Translations under genes and position numbers: made by a program | Source of the DNA: Candidatus Caldatribacterium sp. | Lineage (GTDB): Bacteria; Atribacterota; Atribacteria; Atribacterales; Caldatribacteriaceae | Length of the DNA: 29,644 bases | Assembly (NCBI GenBank): GCA_025060675.1 | Contig: JANXBI010000032.1 | Span: 1 to 29,644 of the forward strand | Direction of reading: 5' to 3' | Notes under the pieces: generated by a model | Told to the model about the DNA's origin: nothing | The model's input: only the letters and a program-made list of their open reading frames with translations | Databases searched by the model: none | Shown: positions 7,342 to 15,852 of the stretch, in pieces | Layout: each line of letters starts with the position of its first letter | Position numbering within the stretch: the first letter of the stretch is position 1

Positions 7342-7416
7342 TGGGGTGTGGCCAAGCGGTAAGGCAAGGGACTTTGGATCCCTCATTCGGAGGTTCGAAT
7401 CCTCCCACCCCAGCCA
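7342..7416 (+). tRNA. tRNA-Gln (anticodon TTG)
   Basis: A 75-nt cloverleaf with acceptor stem TGGGGTG/CACCCCA, anticodon stem AGGGA/TCCCT around CTTTGGA (anticodon TTG), T arm AGGTTCGAATCCT, discriminator G and an encoded CCA. It lies directly upstream of glmU and appears to share its transcript. Confidence 0.97.
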
Positions 7417-7438
7417 TTGTCCTTTTCGGGTGGGTTCA

Positions 7439-8809
7439 GTGCGCACGTGGGCTTTAGTGGTCCTTGCGGCAGGGCTGGGGAAACGCATGCGTTCTCCTGT
7501 CCCAAAGATTTTTTTCCCCGCTTTAGGCAAACCCCTTGTCGGGTACCTTATCGCCACAGGGGGTTCTCTTGACTTTGGAGGAGTACTCCTTGTGGTAGCC
7601 CCCTCGTGTATTGAGTGGGCAAAGGAGCTTTTCGGGGATGGCGTGACCATCGTGTCTCAGGATGAGCCTCTTGGTACTGGGAATGCAGCCCGAGTGGCGC
7701 TTCCTTATGTGCCGGATGGGGTACGTAACCTCCTTATCGTTTACGCTGATATGCCACTGCTTTCGTGTGCGACCCTCCGGAGAATCTGTACGTTCTTCGA
7801 AGAGACGCAGTGCGACCTTGCCTTTGCCACATCCTGTGCGCCTGATCCTTCTGGTTTTGGGCGTGTCGTTCGAGAGGGAGGCATCGTGCGGATTGTGGAG
7901 GAAAAAGATTGTTCTCCAGAAGAGCTCCGCATTCCTGAGGTCAACGTGGGTATTTTTGCCCTACGGAAGTCTCTCGCTGCGGAGCTCTTACCTCTCCTTG
8001 AGAACCGGAATGCCCAGGGGGAGTTCTACCTCACCGATATCGTGGCTTTAGCCCAAGACCGGGGGTACAAGGTCGTGCCTTGTGTCCTCCCTTGGGATGA
8101 GGAATTTACCAATGTGAACACCCCCTCGGATTTTGCGGAGGTTCTTCGTATCCTCAGGGAGCGTAAGCTCGAAGAGCTCTTTGCCAAGGGGGTCAAAATC
8201 CTCGACCCCCAGAGCGTGTACGTCGACTGGGAGGTTACCGTTGGGGAGGACGTATGGATCTATCCGGGGGTCCTTATTGAGGGAAGGAGCGTCCTTGCTC
8301 CTCGTGCCCGCATTGGACCATTCACTCGGATTGTGGAAAGCGTCATCGGGGAAGGGAGCCTTGTTACGTACAGTGTCGTTGAGTATTCCTGTCTTGCTGA
8401 GGACGTGCAAGTTGGTCCTTTCGCGCACCTCCGACCCGGAACGGAACTCGCCCGAGGTGTGCGGATTGGGAACTTTGTTGAGGTGAAGAACTCGACGCTT
8501 GGCGAAGGAACGAAAGCCTTGCACCTTTCTTACCTTGGAGACGCCACCATCGGGAAAACGGTGAACATCGGTGCTGGAACCATCACCTGTAACTTCGATG
8601 GGAAGAACAAACATCCCACCTTCATCGAGGACGAGGTCTTCATTGGGAGCAATAACTCTTTGGTTGCTCCGGTTCGCATTGGTCGAGGAGCGTATACTGC
8701 CGCGGGTTCCACGATTACCAAGGATGTTCCTCCGTACGCCCTGGGTATAGGGAGGGCAAGGCAGGTCAACGTTGAAGGATGGGTAAAGCGGAGACTGGAG
8801 GAACGGTGA
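7439..8809 (+). CDS. glmU: Bifunctional N-acetylglucosamine-1-phosphate uridyltransferase / glucosamine-1-phosphate acetyltransferase
   Basis: GlmU acetylates glucosamine-1-phosphate and joins it to UTP, making UDP-GlcNAc for peptidoglycan and lipopolysaccharide. The 456-residue protein opens with the pyrophosphorylase motif LAAGLGKRM and the PK...LGKPL segment, followed by GTGNA and the YADMPLL metal site. The C-terminal half is a left-handed beta-helix of hexapeptide repeats ending with the acetyltransferase motifs around HLSYLGDATIG and NIGAGTITCN. The start is placed at the GTG at 7439, just before the pyrophosphorylase motif; its ribosome-binding site (GGGTGGG) is modest and an in-frame GTG at 7430 is possible. 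It follows tRNA-Gln by 22 nt and precedes prs by 3 nt. Confidence 0.96.
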   Translation: MRTWALVVLAAGLGKRMRSPVPKIFFPALGKPLVGYLIATGGSLDFGGVLLVVAPSCIEWAKELFGDGVTIVSQDEPLGTGNAARVALPYVPDGVRNLLIVYADMPLLSCATLRRICTFFEETQCDLAFATSCAPDPSGFGRVVREGGIVRIVEEKDCSPEELRIPEVNVGIFALRKSLAAELLPLLENRNAQGEFYLTDIVALAQDRGYKVVPCVLPWDEEFTNVNTPSDFAEVLRILRERKLEELFAKGVKILDPQSVYVDWEVTVGEDVWIYPGVLIEGRSVLAPRARIGPFTRIVESVIGEGSLVTYSVVEYSCLAEDVQVGPFAHLRPGTELARGVRIGNFVEVKNSTLGEGTKALHLSYLGDATIGKTVNIGAGTITCNFDGKNKHPTFIEDEVFIGSNNSLVAPVRIGRGAYTAAGSTITKDVPPYALGIGRARQVNVEGWVKRRLEER

Positions 8810-8812
8810 GGG

Positions 8813-9781
8813 ATGTTTAACTTTATTGATGTGACGCAGCACCTTAAAGTCTTTTCAGGGAGTGCCAATCCCCATCTCGCGCAGGAAATCTGTTGGTATC
8901 TCGATATTCCCCTTGGTCGAGTAGACCTTGGTCGGTTCCCCAATGGGGAGATTCGTGTGCGGATTGAAGAGAGTGTCAGGGGATGTGATGTCTTTGTCAT
9001 CCAGCCCACGTCTCCTCCGGCTAATGACCACTTGATGGAACTCCTCATCATGATTGACGCGCTGCACCGAGCTTCTGCGGAGCGTATCACTGCTGTTATT
9101 CCCTTCTACGGGTACTGCAAGCAGGACCGGAAAACGAAGGGGCGGGAACCAATTTCAGCAAAACTTGTGGCCAATCTCCTGGTTACCGCAGGGGCGGATC
9201 GGATTCTCACCATGGACCTCCACGCGGGGCAGATTCAGGGATTTTTCGATATCCCGGTGGATAATCTTGCCGCTCAATCCCTTCTTGCTCGGTATTTTGC
9301 CTCCAAAAATCTCGACAATGTCGTGGTGGTGAGCCCTGATGTGGGGGGTACTGCTCGTGCTCGAAACTTTGCGAACCGTCTTGGTGTCGACCTTGCGGTG
9401 ATTGACAAGCACCGTCCAACGTACTCTGAAGTCATGGTGATGAACGTCATCGGTGACGTGAAAGGGAGGACGGCCATCATCGTTGACGACCTCATCGATA
9501 CCGCAGGGACCCTTGTTGAGGGTGCAGAGGCACTCCTTGAGCGGGGAGCAAAAGAAGTTTATGCTTGTGCGACTCATCCTCTCTTCAGCGAACCGGCACT
9601 TGACCGCATACGGGATTCGGTTATAAAAGAAGTCGTGGTGACCAATACCATCCACCTCGATCGGGACGAACTTGCCCGTCGAGTGGGGGACAAAGTCAAG
9701 GTGCTCTCGGTAGCGCCAATCTTTGCTGAAGCCATTAAGCGTATCCACGGAGAACGTTCCGTAAGTGAACTCTTCATATAG
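8813..9781 (+). CDS. prs: Ribose-phosphate pyrophosphokinase
   Basis: This enzyme makes PRPP from ribose-5-phosphate and ATP for nucleotide, histidine and tryptophan synthesis. The 322-residue length is typical of class I enzymes. The divalent-cation site DLHAGQIQGFF, the VVVSPDVGG segment and the PRPP-binding loop IIVDDLIDTAGT are all intact. A strong GGAGG site overlapping the glmU end precedes the ATG, and only 3 nt separate the genes. The glmU-prs-ctc-pth order is the one known from Bacillus and many relatives, so it is very probably one operon. Confidence 0.97.
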   Translation: MFNFIDVTQHLKVFSGSANPHLAQEICWYLDIPLGRVDLGRFPNGEIRVRIEESVRGCDVFVIQPTSPPANDHLMELLIMIDALHRASAERITAVIPFYGYCKQDRKTKGREPISAKLVANLLVTAGADRILTMDLHAGQIQGFFDIPVDNLAAQSLLARYFASKNLDNVVVVSPDVGGTARARNFANRLGVDLAVIDKHRPTYSEVMVMNVIGDVKGRTAIIVDDLIDTAGTLVEGAEALLERGAKEVYACATHPLFSEPALDRIRDSVIKEVVVTNTIHLDRDELARRVGDKVKVLSVAPIFAEAIKRIHGERSVSELFI

Positions 9782-9796
9782 GGAGTGAGGAAGGCG

Positions 9797-10453
9797 ATGA
9801 GACGAGGAGAGACAGTCACCGTAAACCTTGAGCGACGGAAGGAGCTTGGGAAAGGAGGAGCTCGAAAGCTCCGCCAGATGGGGTATATTCCGGCAGTGCT
9901 CTACTCTCGAGAGAGCAGCAAGGGCTCTGAACCTTTGAAAATCCGCCTTGGAGAATTCGAGCGTTTGTTGCGCATTCCTGGAGTCACCCATCACATCTTG
10001 GAGCTCTCCATCGATGGGGAGAAACGCCTGGGTATTATCAAAGACATCCAGTACAATCCAGTGAAGAATGAAGTCTGGCACGTCGATTTCTACGAAGTGA
10101 AAGCTGACCAAAAGATTACCATCACCGTCCCGGTGATCCTCCAAGGAGAGGCAAAAGGTGTGAAAGCTGGTGGTATTCTTGAACTTGCCACTCCTGAACT
10201 TGAAGTGGAATGCTTTCCTGATGCCATTCCCGAAGCTATTGTTGTGGACGTAACGAATCTCGAGATTGGCGATGCTATCCACGTTCGAGAGCTCCAAGTT
10301 CCAGAAGGTGTCACTATCGCCGAAAATCCTGATGAGGTTGTGGTCGTTATTACGCCGCCTGAGGTTGCTGTTGAGGAGGCAGCATCTGAGGAAGAATCAG
10401 AGGGTCCGAAGGTTATCGCTAAGGGAAAGGCTGAGAAAGAAGAGAAAAAATGA
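9797..10453 (+). CDS. rplY: 50S ribosomal protein bL25, CTC form
   Basis: bL25 binds 5S rRNA in the large ribosomal subunit. This 218-residue protein is the long CTC/TL5 form: an N-terminal 5S-binding domain (about residues 1-90, beginning with the usual RGETVTVNLERR start and the GKGGARKLR segment), then the TL5-type beta domain, then a glutamate- and lysine-rich tail. The ATG at 9797 is preferred because GGGAGTGAGG lies 6 nt before it; a GTG at 9785 in the same frame would add four residues. In Bacillus the homologue ctc is induced by general stress, but nothing here shows a separate stress promoter. Confidence 0.94.
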   Translation: MRRGETVTVNLERRKELGKGGARKLRQMGYIPAVLYSRESSKGSEPLKIRLGEFERLLRIPGVTHHILELSIDGEKRLGIIKDIQYNPVKNEVWHVDFYEVKADQKITITVPVILQGEAKGVKAGGILELATPELEVECFPDAIPEAIVVDVTNLEIGDAIHVRELQVPEGVTIAENPDEVVVVITPPEVAVEEAASEEESEGPKVIAKGKAEKEEKK

Positions 10454-10462
10454 GGTAAACCT

Positions 10463-11062
10463 GTGTTCCTCGTTGTTGGACTTGGGAACCCGGGGAGGCG
10501 TTTTGCCGAAACCCGGCATAATGCCGGGTTTCGGGTTGTGGACTGTGTGGCAGAGCGTCTTGGATGTCCTTGGAGGACTGCAGACCGCTTCAGCTTCGCT
10601 CGGGGGATGTTCGAGGGGAAAGAAGTCTACCTCCTCAAGCCCTTAACGTTCATGAATCTCAGCGGTGAGGGTCTTTTAGCGTTTTTTGCTCATCACGGGC
10701 ACACCTTCGAAGATATCATTGTCGTCCATGATGAACTTGACTTTCCCCCAGGTGTGGTGCGGATCAAGCGTGGTGGGGGCGTGGCTGGTCACAAAGGTTT
10801 GCAGTCCCTTGTGGACGCGCTGGGACGGAACGACTTCATCCGAGTGCGGGTAGGCATTGGGAAACCGAGGGAGAAACACCTTGTTGTTGATTACGTTCTT
10901 GGGATTCCAGAGGGAGATGAAAAAGCGCTCCTTGAAGCGGCGGAAAAAAGGGCTGTAGAGGCTGTGTTGTGTATCCTGGCGTGTGGGGTGGAAAGGGCCA
11001 TGAATCGCTTCAACGCCCAGGAAGGGGGACCGCTGAAGGGTGAACAAGGAGAAGCTTGCTGA
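10463..11062 (+). CDS. pth: Peptidyl-tRNA hydrolase
   Basis: Pth frees tRNA from peptidyl-tRNA that drops off the ribosome. The 199-residue protein carries GLGNPG (residues 6-11), the catalytic histidine in TRHNAG (His19), the KPLTFMNLSG segment (Asn65) and the catalytic acidic stretch HDELD (89-93). The GHNG motif of E. coli Pth reads GHKG here. The start is a GTG with a weak GAGGT site 9 nt after rplY. The 3' end overlaps the following membrane-protein gene by 23 nt. It lies in the same place as spoVC of Bacillus, between ctc and the mfd region. Confidence 0.96.
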   Translation: MFLVVGLGNPGRRFAETRHNAGFRVVDCVAERLGCPWRTADRFSFARGMFEGKEVYLLKPLTFMNLSGEGLLAFFAHHGHTFEDIIVVHDELDFPPGVVRIKRGGGVAGHKGLQSLVDALGRNDFIRVRVGIGKPREKHLVVDYVLGIPEGDEKALLEAAEKRAVEAVLCILACGVERAMNRFNAQEGGPLKGEQGEAC

Positions 11063-11621
11063 AGTGTTGTCTTTCGTCCTCCAGCCGCAAGCCGTTGCCC
11101 TGTTCCTTTATGCCCTCGTTTCCTTTAACGTTTTGCGAGGGTTTCGGGCAGTGGGTGTCTTTCTCCTCTCGGTGCTCTTTGTGAGTGTTCTCCCCACGGT
11201 TTTTGTGTTCTCCCTCACAAAGAAAGGTCGGGTGTCTAACCCCGATCTTCCACGACGGGAGGAACGTTTTCTCCCCTATCTTGGGATTGTTGGGATGTAC
11301 GGTGCACTTTGCGTGTTCCTTTACTTTCTCTCGGTGCCACGGGAGCTTCTGGCTATCACCCTCTGCTACGTTGTTGTGACTCTTGTGGGTGCGGTGATCT
11401 CCCTTTTCTGGAAAATCAGTCTGCATCTTGCGGGTGTTGCTGGACCGGTCACGGCACTTGTACTTCTTGTGCATCCTCTCTTTGCGGTGCTTTTTGGGCT
11501 TCTTGTGCCCCTTGGATGGGCAAGAGTGTTCCTCAGAAAGCATACCGTGCCTCAGGTTATCTCTGGGAGCCTCATGTCTTCCGTCATCACCTATGGTATA
11601 GTCCACTGGGTGGCGCTTTAG
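11040..11621 (+). CDS. PAP2-like integral membrane protein
   Basis: This 193-residue protein has about five to six hydrophobic segments. The segment WKISLHLAGVAGP (residues 124-136) and the R-x5-H pair Arg162/His168 in the stretch before QVISG resemble motifs 2 and 3 of the PAP2 lipid phosphatase superfamily, where the arginine and histidines bind phosphate and attack it. The aspartate that normally follows motif 3 is a glutamine here, so activity is uncertain. Possible substrates include isoprenyl or phosphatidyl phosphates. It begins with a GTG inside pth and ends five nt before mfd, the position held in Bacillus by an unrelated small gene. The homology call rests on short motifs only. Confidence 0.65.
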   Translation: MNKEKLAEVLSFVLQPQAVALFLYALVSFNVLRGFRAVGVFLLSVLFVSVLPTVFVFSLTKKGRVSNPDLPRREERFLPYLGIVGMYGALCVFLYFLSVPRELLAITLCYVVVTLVGAVISLFWKISLHLAGVAGPVTALVLLVHPLFAVLFGLLVPLGWARVFLRKHTVPQVISGSLMSSVITYGIVHWVAL

Positions 11622-11625
11622 GAGG

Positions 11626-14600
11626 ATGCGGGCGGATACGCTCTGGAGAGAACTCAAGCACCTGGAGCAAGAGCTCCTTGTGAAGCATTCCCTCTCTCTC
11701 CACCATCTTTCGGTTTCCTTTGCCTCCCTTTTGGCCCTCTTTCTGGGGCAGAAGTATCCGGTGCTCTACGTCGTGCCCCATGAGGGAGAACGTGCTCGAG
11801 CTTTTGCAGAACTTGGGACCCTTGCGACCTTCTTTAGTTTTGAGGTTCCGATTTTTGAAGGGAATTTCGAGGGAACTTTCCGGGGGGTAGTCCTTCAGAA
11901 AGAGCTCAAGGAACACGATCAAGGAGTGCTTGTTCTTGCAGTCTCGGATATCCGAAGGGATGTTGAGGAACTCTCGTACTTCCTTTCCCATTCTTTTATC
12001 CTTGAGAGGAATGCCCACGTGGATCGGGGGAAGTTCCTTGACCTTCTCTTCTCCCTTGGGTACGAGCGGGTTGAAGTAGTACGGGAACGGGGTCAGGTGG
12101 CCATTCGGGGTGAAGTGGTTGACCTCTTCCCACCCCATCTTGAAGAACCGGTCCGAACGTACTGGTGGGGTAATGTTCTTGAGCGGATGCGCACCTTTGA
12201 TCCTGAAACACAAAGGACACAAGAGGATTTAGCGAATCTCTTTATCCCTCCCCGAAGTGGTGAGTTCCGCATGATTGCGCTCTGGAAAATTCTGGAGCGC
12301 TGGGCGAAAGTAGCGTTCTGGGAGGGCGTTTTCTTTGAGGGAGTGCCGTTAGCGGTCCCTTACGCGGTGTACCTTGGTATCGAGAAAGGGGAAAAGGTGG
12401 CGCTTTCGATAGGGGATGTTCCGTCTTTTGAGGGAGATCTTGGAGCATGTTTGCGTTTTCTGAAGGAAGCGAAAGGGCATGTGGTCTTTTTTCTCCCCGA
12501 GGAGAAAAGGGCTCCCCTCCTTGAAGTAGCACAAAGCGAGGGGATCGGAGCGGAAAAGGTCTCCTTCGTTGCAGGTTTTCTCCGGCAAGGTTTTTCCTTG
12601 GCTCAGTGGATTTTCTTAGGGGAGAAAGATGTTTTTGGATATACCTTTGCCCGAGGACGGGACCGCAGGAAGTTAACCCCCCAGGAACTCCTTGCTTCGC
12701 TTGCGCCTGGAGATTACGTGGTCCATGAAGAGGAGGGCATTGGTATTTTCCAGGGCCTTCGGGAAATGGTGGTGGGGGGCATTCGTCGGGTGTACTTGGA
12801 GATTGCCTACGCCGGAGGGGATAAGCTCTATGTGCCTGTAGAGAATGCCCACCTTGTGGAGAAGTACATTGGTATTGGAGAGGCAAAACCGGAGATTCAT
12901 CGTCTGGGGAAAGACGATTGGAAGAGAACCAAGGAACGAGTTCGTCGGTCGGTGGAGAAGGTCGCTCAAGACTTGCTTGAGCTCTATGCTCGTCGTGCGT
13001 TTGAAAAGGGTCATGCCTTTTCTCCCGATACCCCATGGCAGAAGGAGCTAGAACTTGCCTTTCCCTTTCTTGAAACCCCTGACCAAAAGCGGGCTATTGA
13101 AGAGGTCAAGCGAGACATGGAAAGCCCTCGTCCCATGGACAGACTCGTCTGTGGAGATGTTGGGTATGGGAAAACCGAGGTTGCAGTTCGAGCGGCTTTT
13201 AAGGCGGTTATGGATGGGAAACAAGTGGCTGTGCTTGCCCCAACAACCCTCCTCTCAGAGCAGCACTACCTTACCTTTACCGAGCGAATGAAGCAATTCC
13301 CAGTCCGGATTGCTGTTCTCAACCGTTTCAGGAGTCCGAAGGAACAGGAGGAGATTCTGGAGAAAACCGCTCGGGGAGAAATCGATATTCTCATCGGGAC
13401 GCACCGACTCTTGCAGAAGGATGTCCGGTTTAAGGACCTTGGGCTTCTCATTATCGACGAGGAGCAACGCTTCGGAGTAATGCACAAAGAGCATCTCAAG
13501 AAGATGCGCACAAACATCGATGTCCTCACCTTGACAGCTACCCCTATTCCGAGGACCCTGTACCTTTCCCTTCTCGGCATTCGAGATATTAGCGTTATTG
13601 AGACCCCTCCTGAAGGCCGAAAACCGGTGTACACCTTGGTCCTTCCGCGGAGCCTTGCAACGATTGAAGAGGCCATTCGGCGAGAACTCGAACGAGGGGG
13701 GCAAATCTTTTACGTATGCCCTCGCATTCGTGACCTCTTTCGAGTTGAAGGGGAAATCCGATCGCTTTTCCCAGATCTCCCTATTGCAGTGGCCCATGGT
13801 AAGCTTCGGGGACGAGAATTGGAGCGCATCATGGAAGGGTTCTACCGAGGGGAGATACCTCTTCTCCTTTCCACGACCATCGTGGAAATCGGTATTGACG
13901 TTCCTCGAGCTAACACCCTCATCGTGGATTTCGCCCCCTTCTTTGGTCTTGCCCAGCTTTACCAGCTTCGAGGTCGGGTAGGACGGTTTGACAAAGAGGC
14001 ATATGCCTACTTTCTCTACCCCAAGCATCTCACCCCTGAGGCACGGGAGCGTCTTGAGGCTCTCCTTGAGTTTGGTGGGACGGGTTCGGGTTTGAAGCTT
14101 GCCCTTCGTGACCTGGAGATTCGGGGGGCGGGGAATATTCTTGGAACGGAACAGCATGGTTTCATCCAGGAGGTTGGATTTTCGCTGTACGTGAAGCTCC
14201 TTGAGGAGGAAATCGCCCGGCAACGAGGAGAGGAGATAGGAACATCTGGTCCAGAACCGGTGATTCGCCTCAGGGAAGAAGCTTTTATCCCTTCCTCATA
14301 CGTGGAGAGCGAGACGGAGCGTTTGCGTTTCTACCAGCGTCTTTTTGCGGCGCGGACAGAGAAGGATCGAGAGGAGCTCGCCACAGAGCTTGAAGATCGC
14401 TTTGGGAGAATGCCCGAAGAGGTTCGCCGCCTCTTTGAGATTACACGCCTCCGTTCTTATGCTAAAATAACTCAGGTTGTGAGCGTTGAGGAGCGAGGCG
14501 ACGGCATATACCTTGCGGCACCTCTTGAGGTGCTTGTGCGGTACAGAGAAGAGGGGAAACATCTCGGTATCGAGGGGAAGATTGTAACAGACGAGGTGCG

Positions 14601-14694
14601 GGTGTTCCTTCGTCTCCCCCGGGTGCCGACGGCAACGCTTTGCACGCTCTTTGAGAGGGTGGCAAACCATGGCGGAGCGCAGAAAAGTCGGTGA
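11626..14694 (+). CDS. mfd: Transcription-repair coupling factor Mfd
   Basis: Mfd pushes stalled RNA polymerase off damaged DNA and recruits UvrA. The 1022-residue protein, somewhat short for the family, has an N-terminal UvrB-like region, the RNA-polymerase-interacting domain beginning with YVVHEEEGIGIF (from about residue 364), then the RecG-like translocase. The translocase has Walker A GDVGYGKTE near residue 510, DEEQRFG near 611, TATPIPRTL and the late helicase motif QLRGRVGR. A C-terminal TRCF domain follows. The ribosome-binding site GGAGG directly abuts the ATG at 11626, an unusually tight spacing, but no other in-frame start lies nearby. The 3' end overlaps mazG by 26 nt. Confidence 0.97.
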   Translation: MRADTLWRELKHLEQELLVKHSLSLHHLSVSFASLLALFLGQKYPVLYVVPHEGERARAFAELGTLATFFSFEVPIFEGNFEGTFRGVVLQKELKEHDQGVLVLAVSDIRRDVEELSYFLSHSFILERNAHVDRGKFLDLLFSLGYERVEVVRERGQVAIRGEVVDLFPPHLEEPVRTYWWGNVLERMRTFDPETQRTQEDLANLFIPPRSGEFRMIALWKILERWAKVAFWEGVFFEGVPLAVPYAVYLGIEKGEKVALSIGDVPSFEGDLGACLRFLKEAKGHVVFFLPEEKRAPLLEVAQSEGIGAEKVSFVAGFLRQGFSLAQWIFLGEKDVFGYTFARGRDRRKLTPQELLASLAPGDYVVHEEEGIGIFQGLREMVVGGIRRVYLEIAYAGGDKLYVPVENAHLVEKYIGIGEAKPEIHRLGKDDWKRTKERVRRSVEKVAQDLLELYARRAFEKGHAFSPDTPWQKELELAFPFLETPDQKRAIEEVKRDMESPRPMDRLVCGDVGYGKTEVAVRAAFKAVMDGKQVAVLAPTTLLSEQHYLTFTERMKQFPVRIAVLNRFRSPKEQEEILEKTARGEIDILIGTHRLLQKDVRFKDLGLLIIDEEQRFGVMHKEHLKKMRTNIDVLTLTATPIPRTLYLSLLGIRDISVIETPPEGRKPVYTLVLPRSLATIEEAIRRELERGGQIFYVCPRIRDLFRVEGEIRSLFPDLPIAVAHGKLRGRELERIMEGFYRGEIPLLLSTTIVEIGIDVPRANTLIVDFAPFFGLAQLYQLRGRVGRFDKEAYAYFLYPKHLTPEARERLEALLEFGGTGSGLKLALRDLEIRGAGNILGTEQHGFIQEVGFSLYVKLLEEEIARQRGEEIGTSGPEPVIRLREEAFIPSSYVESETERLRFYQRLFAARTEKDREELATELEDRFGRMPEEVRRLFEITRLRSYAKITQVVSVEERGDGIYLAAPLEVLVRYREEGKHLGIEGKIVTDEVRVFLRLPRVPTATLCTLFERVANHGGAQKSR

Positions 14695-15466
14695 GCTTTT
14701 CGAAGAACTTGTCGAGACGGTGGCTCGACTTCGGGGAGAGAATGGCTGCCCCTGGGATCGGGAGCAAACCAGGGAAAGTTTGAAGCCCCTCATGCTCGAA
14801 GAGCTCTACGAGGCCTTTGACGCCATCGATCGGCAGGATGAAGGGGCGCTTCGGGAAGAACTTGGGGATATGCTCCTCCACATCGTTTTCCACGCTCAGA
14901 TCGGTCAGGAGAGAGGAACCTTCACGATTGCCGATGTCCTCACCCACATTATCGCTAAGATGCGCAAGCGGCACCCTCACGTGTTTGGAGAGGAAGAGGT
15001 GCGGGATGTTGATGAGGTTCTCCTGAATTGGGAGAAGATTAAGGAACAGGAACGGAAAAAGGGTGGCATGCTCGCCTCGCTTCCGAAAAGTCTTCCAGCA
15101 CTCCTTCGGGCTTTCTCCATGCAGGCTCGGGTCGCCCGGGTAGGGTTTGACTGGAAGCACGTAGAGGATGTGGCGAAAAAAGTCGAGGAGGAGTGGCGAG
15201 AGTTCCAAGAGGCATGGCAGGCCAACGAGGCGAAGCGCCTTGAGGAGGAGTGGGGAGATCTTGTCTTTGCCCTGGTGAACCTGGCGAGGCATCTTGGCAT
15301 TCAGCCGGAAGATGCCTTGCAACGGACCTGTGACCGATTCGCAGAACGATTTGCCTTCGTTGAGGAGAATCTGAAGGCCTTGGGGAAAAGCGTTGCCGAA
15401 GCTTCCTTAGAGGAGATGGATGCTCTATGGGAAAAAGCCAAAAAAGGACCTTTGAAGCCCTCTTAG
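14669..15466 (+). CDS. mazG: Nucleoside triphosphate pyrophosphohydrolase MazG
   Basis: MazG hydrolyses (d)NTPs, including damaged ones, to monophosphates and pyrophosphate. The 265-residue protein has two MazG repeats: the first holds the opening CPWDREQT and the metal-binding ELYEAFDA...EELGDMLLH (about residues 28-80), and the second has KKVEEEWREF...EEWGDLVFALVN (about 170-215). The ATG at 14669 follows a GAGAGGGTGG site; in-frame non-ATG starts upstream fall inside mfd. It occupies the place of yabN of Bacillus, which is also a MazG gene between mfd and the S4 gene yabO. It overlaps the next gene by 40 nt. Confidence 0.95.
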   Translation: MAERRKVGELFEELVETVARLRGENGCPWDREQTRESLKPLMLEELYEAFDAIDRQDEGALREELGDMLLHIVFHAQIGQERGTFTIADVLTHIIAKMRKRHPHVFGEEEVRDVDEVLLNWEKIKEQERKKGGMLASLPKSLPALLRAFSMQARVARVGFDWKHVEDVAKKVEEEWREFQEAWQANEAKRLEEEWGDLVFALVNLARHLGIQPEDALQRTCDRFAERFAFVEENLKALGKSVAEASLEEMDALWEKAKKGPLKPS

Positions 15467-15852
15467 AGCGGGTTCGGCTTCTTGTGCCCTTGGTTCGTGG
15501 ATGGAATCCCGATTGCATCGTGGGTGTCAATGCCTCGGGAATGCTTCTTGCAAGCGTTTTGAGTGGCATTCTTGAGAAGGAGGTGCGAGCTTTAGGCCTT
15601 TCTGAGGAACCCCTTCAAGTGCTCTGGGAGTCAGTGGGGGACCTCGCGGGGAAACGAGTGGTTGTGGTGGTCCGCTCTTTCGCCTCTGAGAAGGAGCGAG
15701 AATTCCTTGAAGAATTCCTGAAAGCGCGAGGGGCGTTGTCCGTCCTGGCCATGGTCATGGTGGGAAGGGGTGGGGATTACTCCTGTTTTCCAGAGCTTGA
15801 GGGAGACGGGATTTTCTCCTGGGAAGAGGAATGCGACTTGATAAATTCCTGA
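15427..15852 (+). CDS. Small protein with a phosphoribosyltransferase-like fold, unknown function
   Basis: This 141-residue protein is not clearly assignable. The stretch CIVGVNASGMLLASVLSGIL (residues 30-49) looks like the IVGI-x-x-GG-x-x-LA strand-helix of phosphoribosyltransferases, followed by GKRVVVVV (75-82) in the place of the strand before the PRPP loop, and a late FPELEG segment (121-126). The PRPP-binding signature VDDxxxTG is absent (RSFASEK instead), so it may bind a nucleotide or phosphate without being an active transferase. It starts with an ATG inside mazG behind GAGGAG and overlaps the S4-protein gene by 22 nt, so it is firmly part of the operon. Confidence 0.6.
   Translation: MGKSQKRTFEALLERVRLLVPLVRGWNPDCIVGVNASGMLLASVLSGILEKEVRALGLSEEPLQVLWESVGDLAGKRVVVVVRSFASEKEREFLEEFLKARGALSVLAMVMVGRGGDYSCFPELEGDGIFSWEEECDLINS

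Noticed and set aside
9155..10297. 380-codon open frame on the minus strand
   Set aside because: It runs antisense across prs and rplY, both unmistakable genes, and its product has no recognisable domain.
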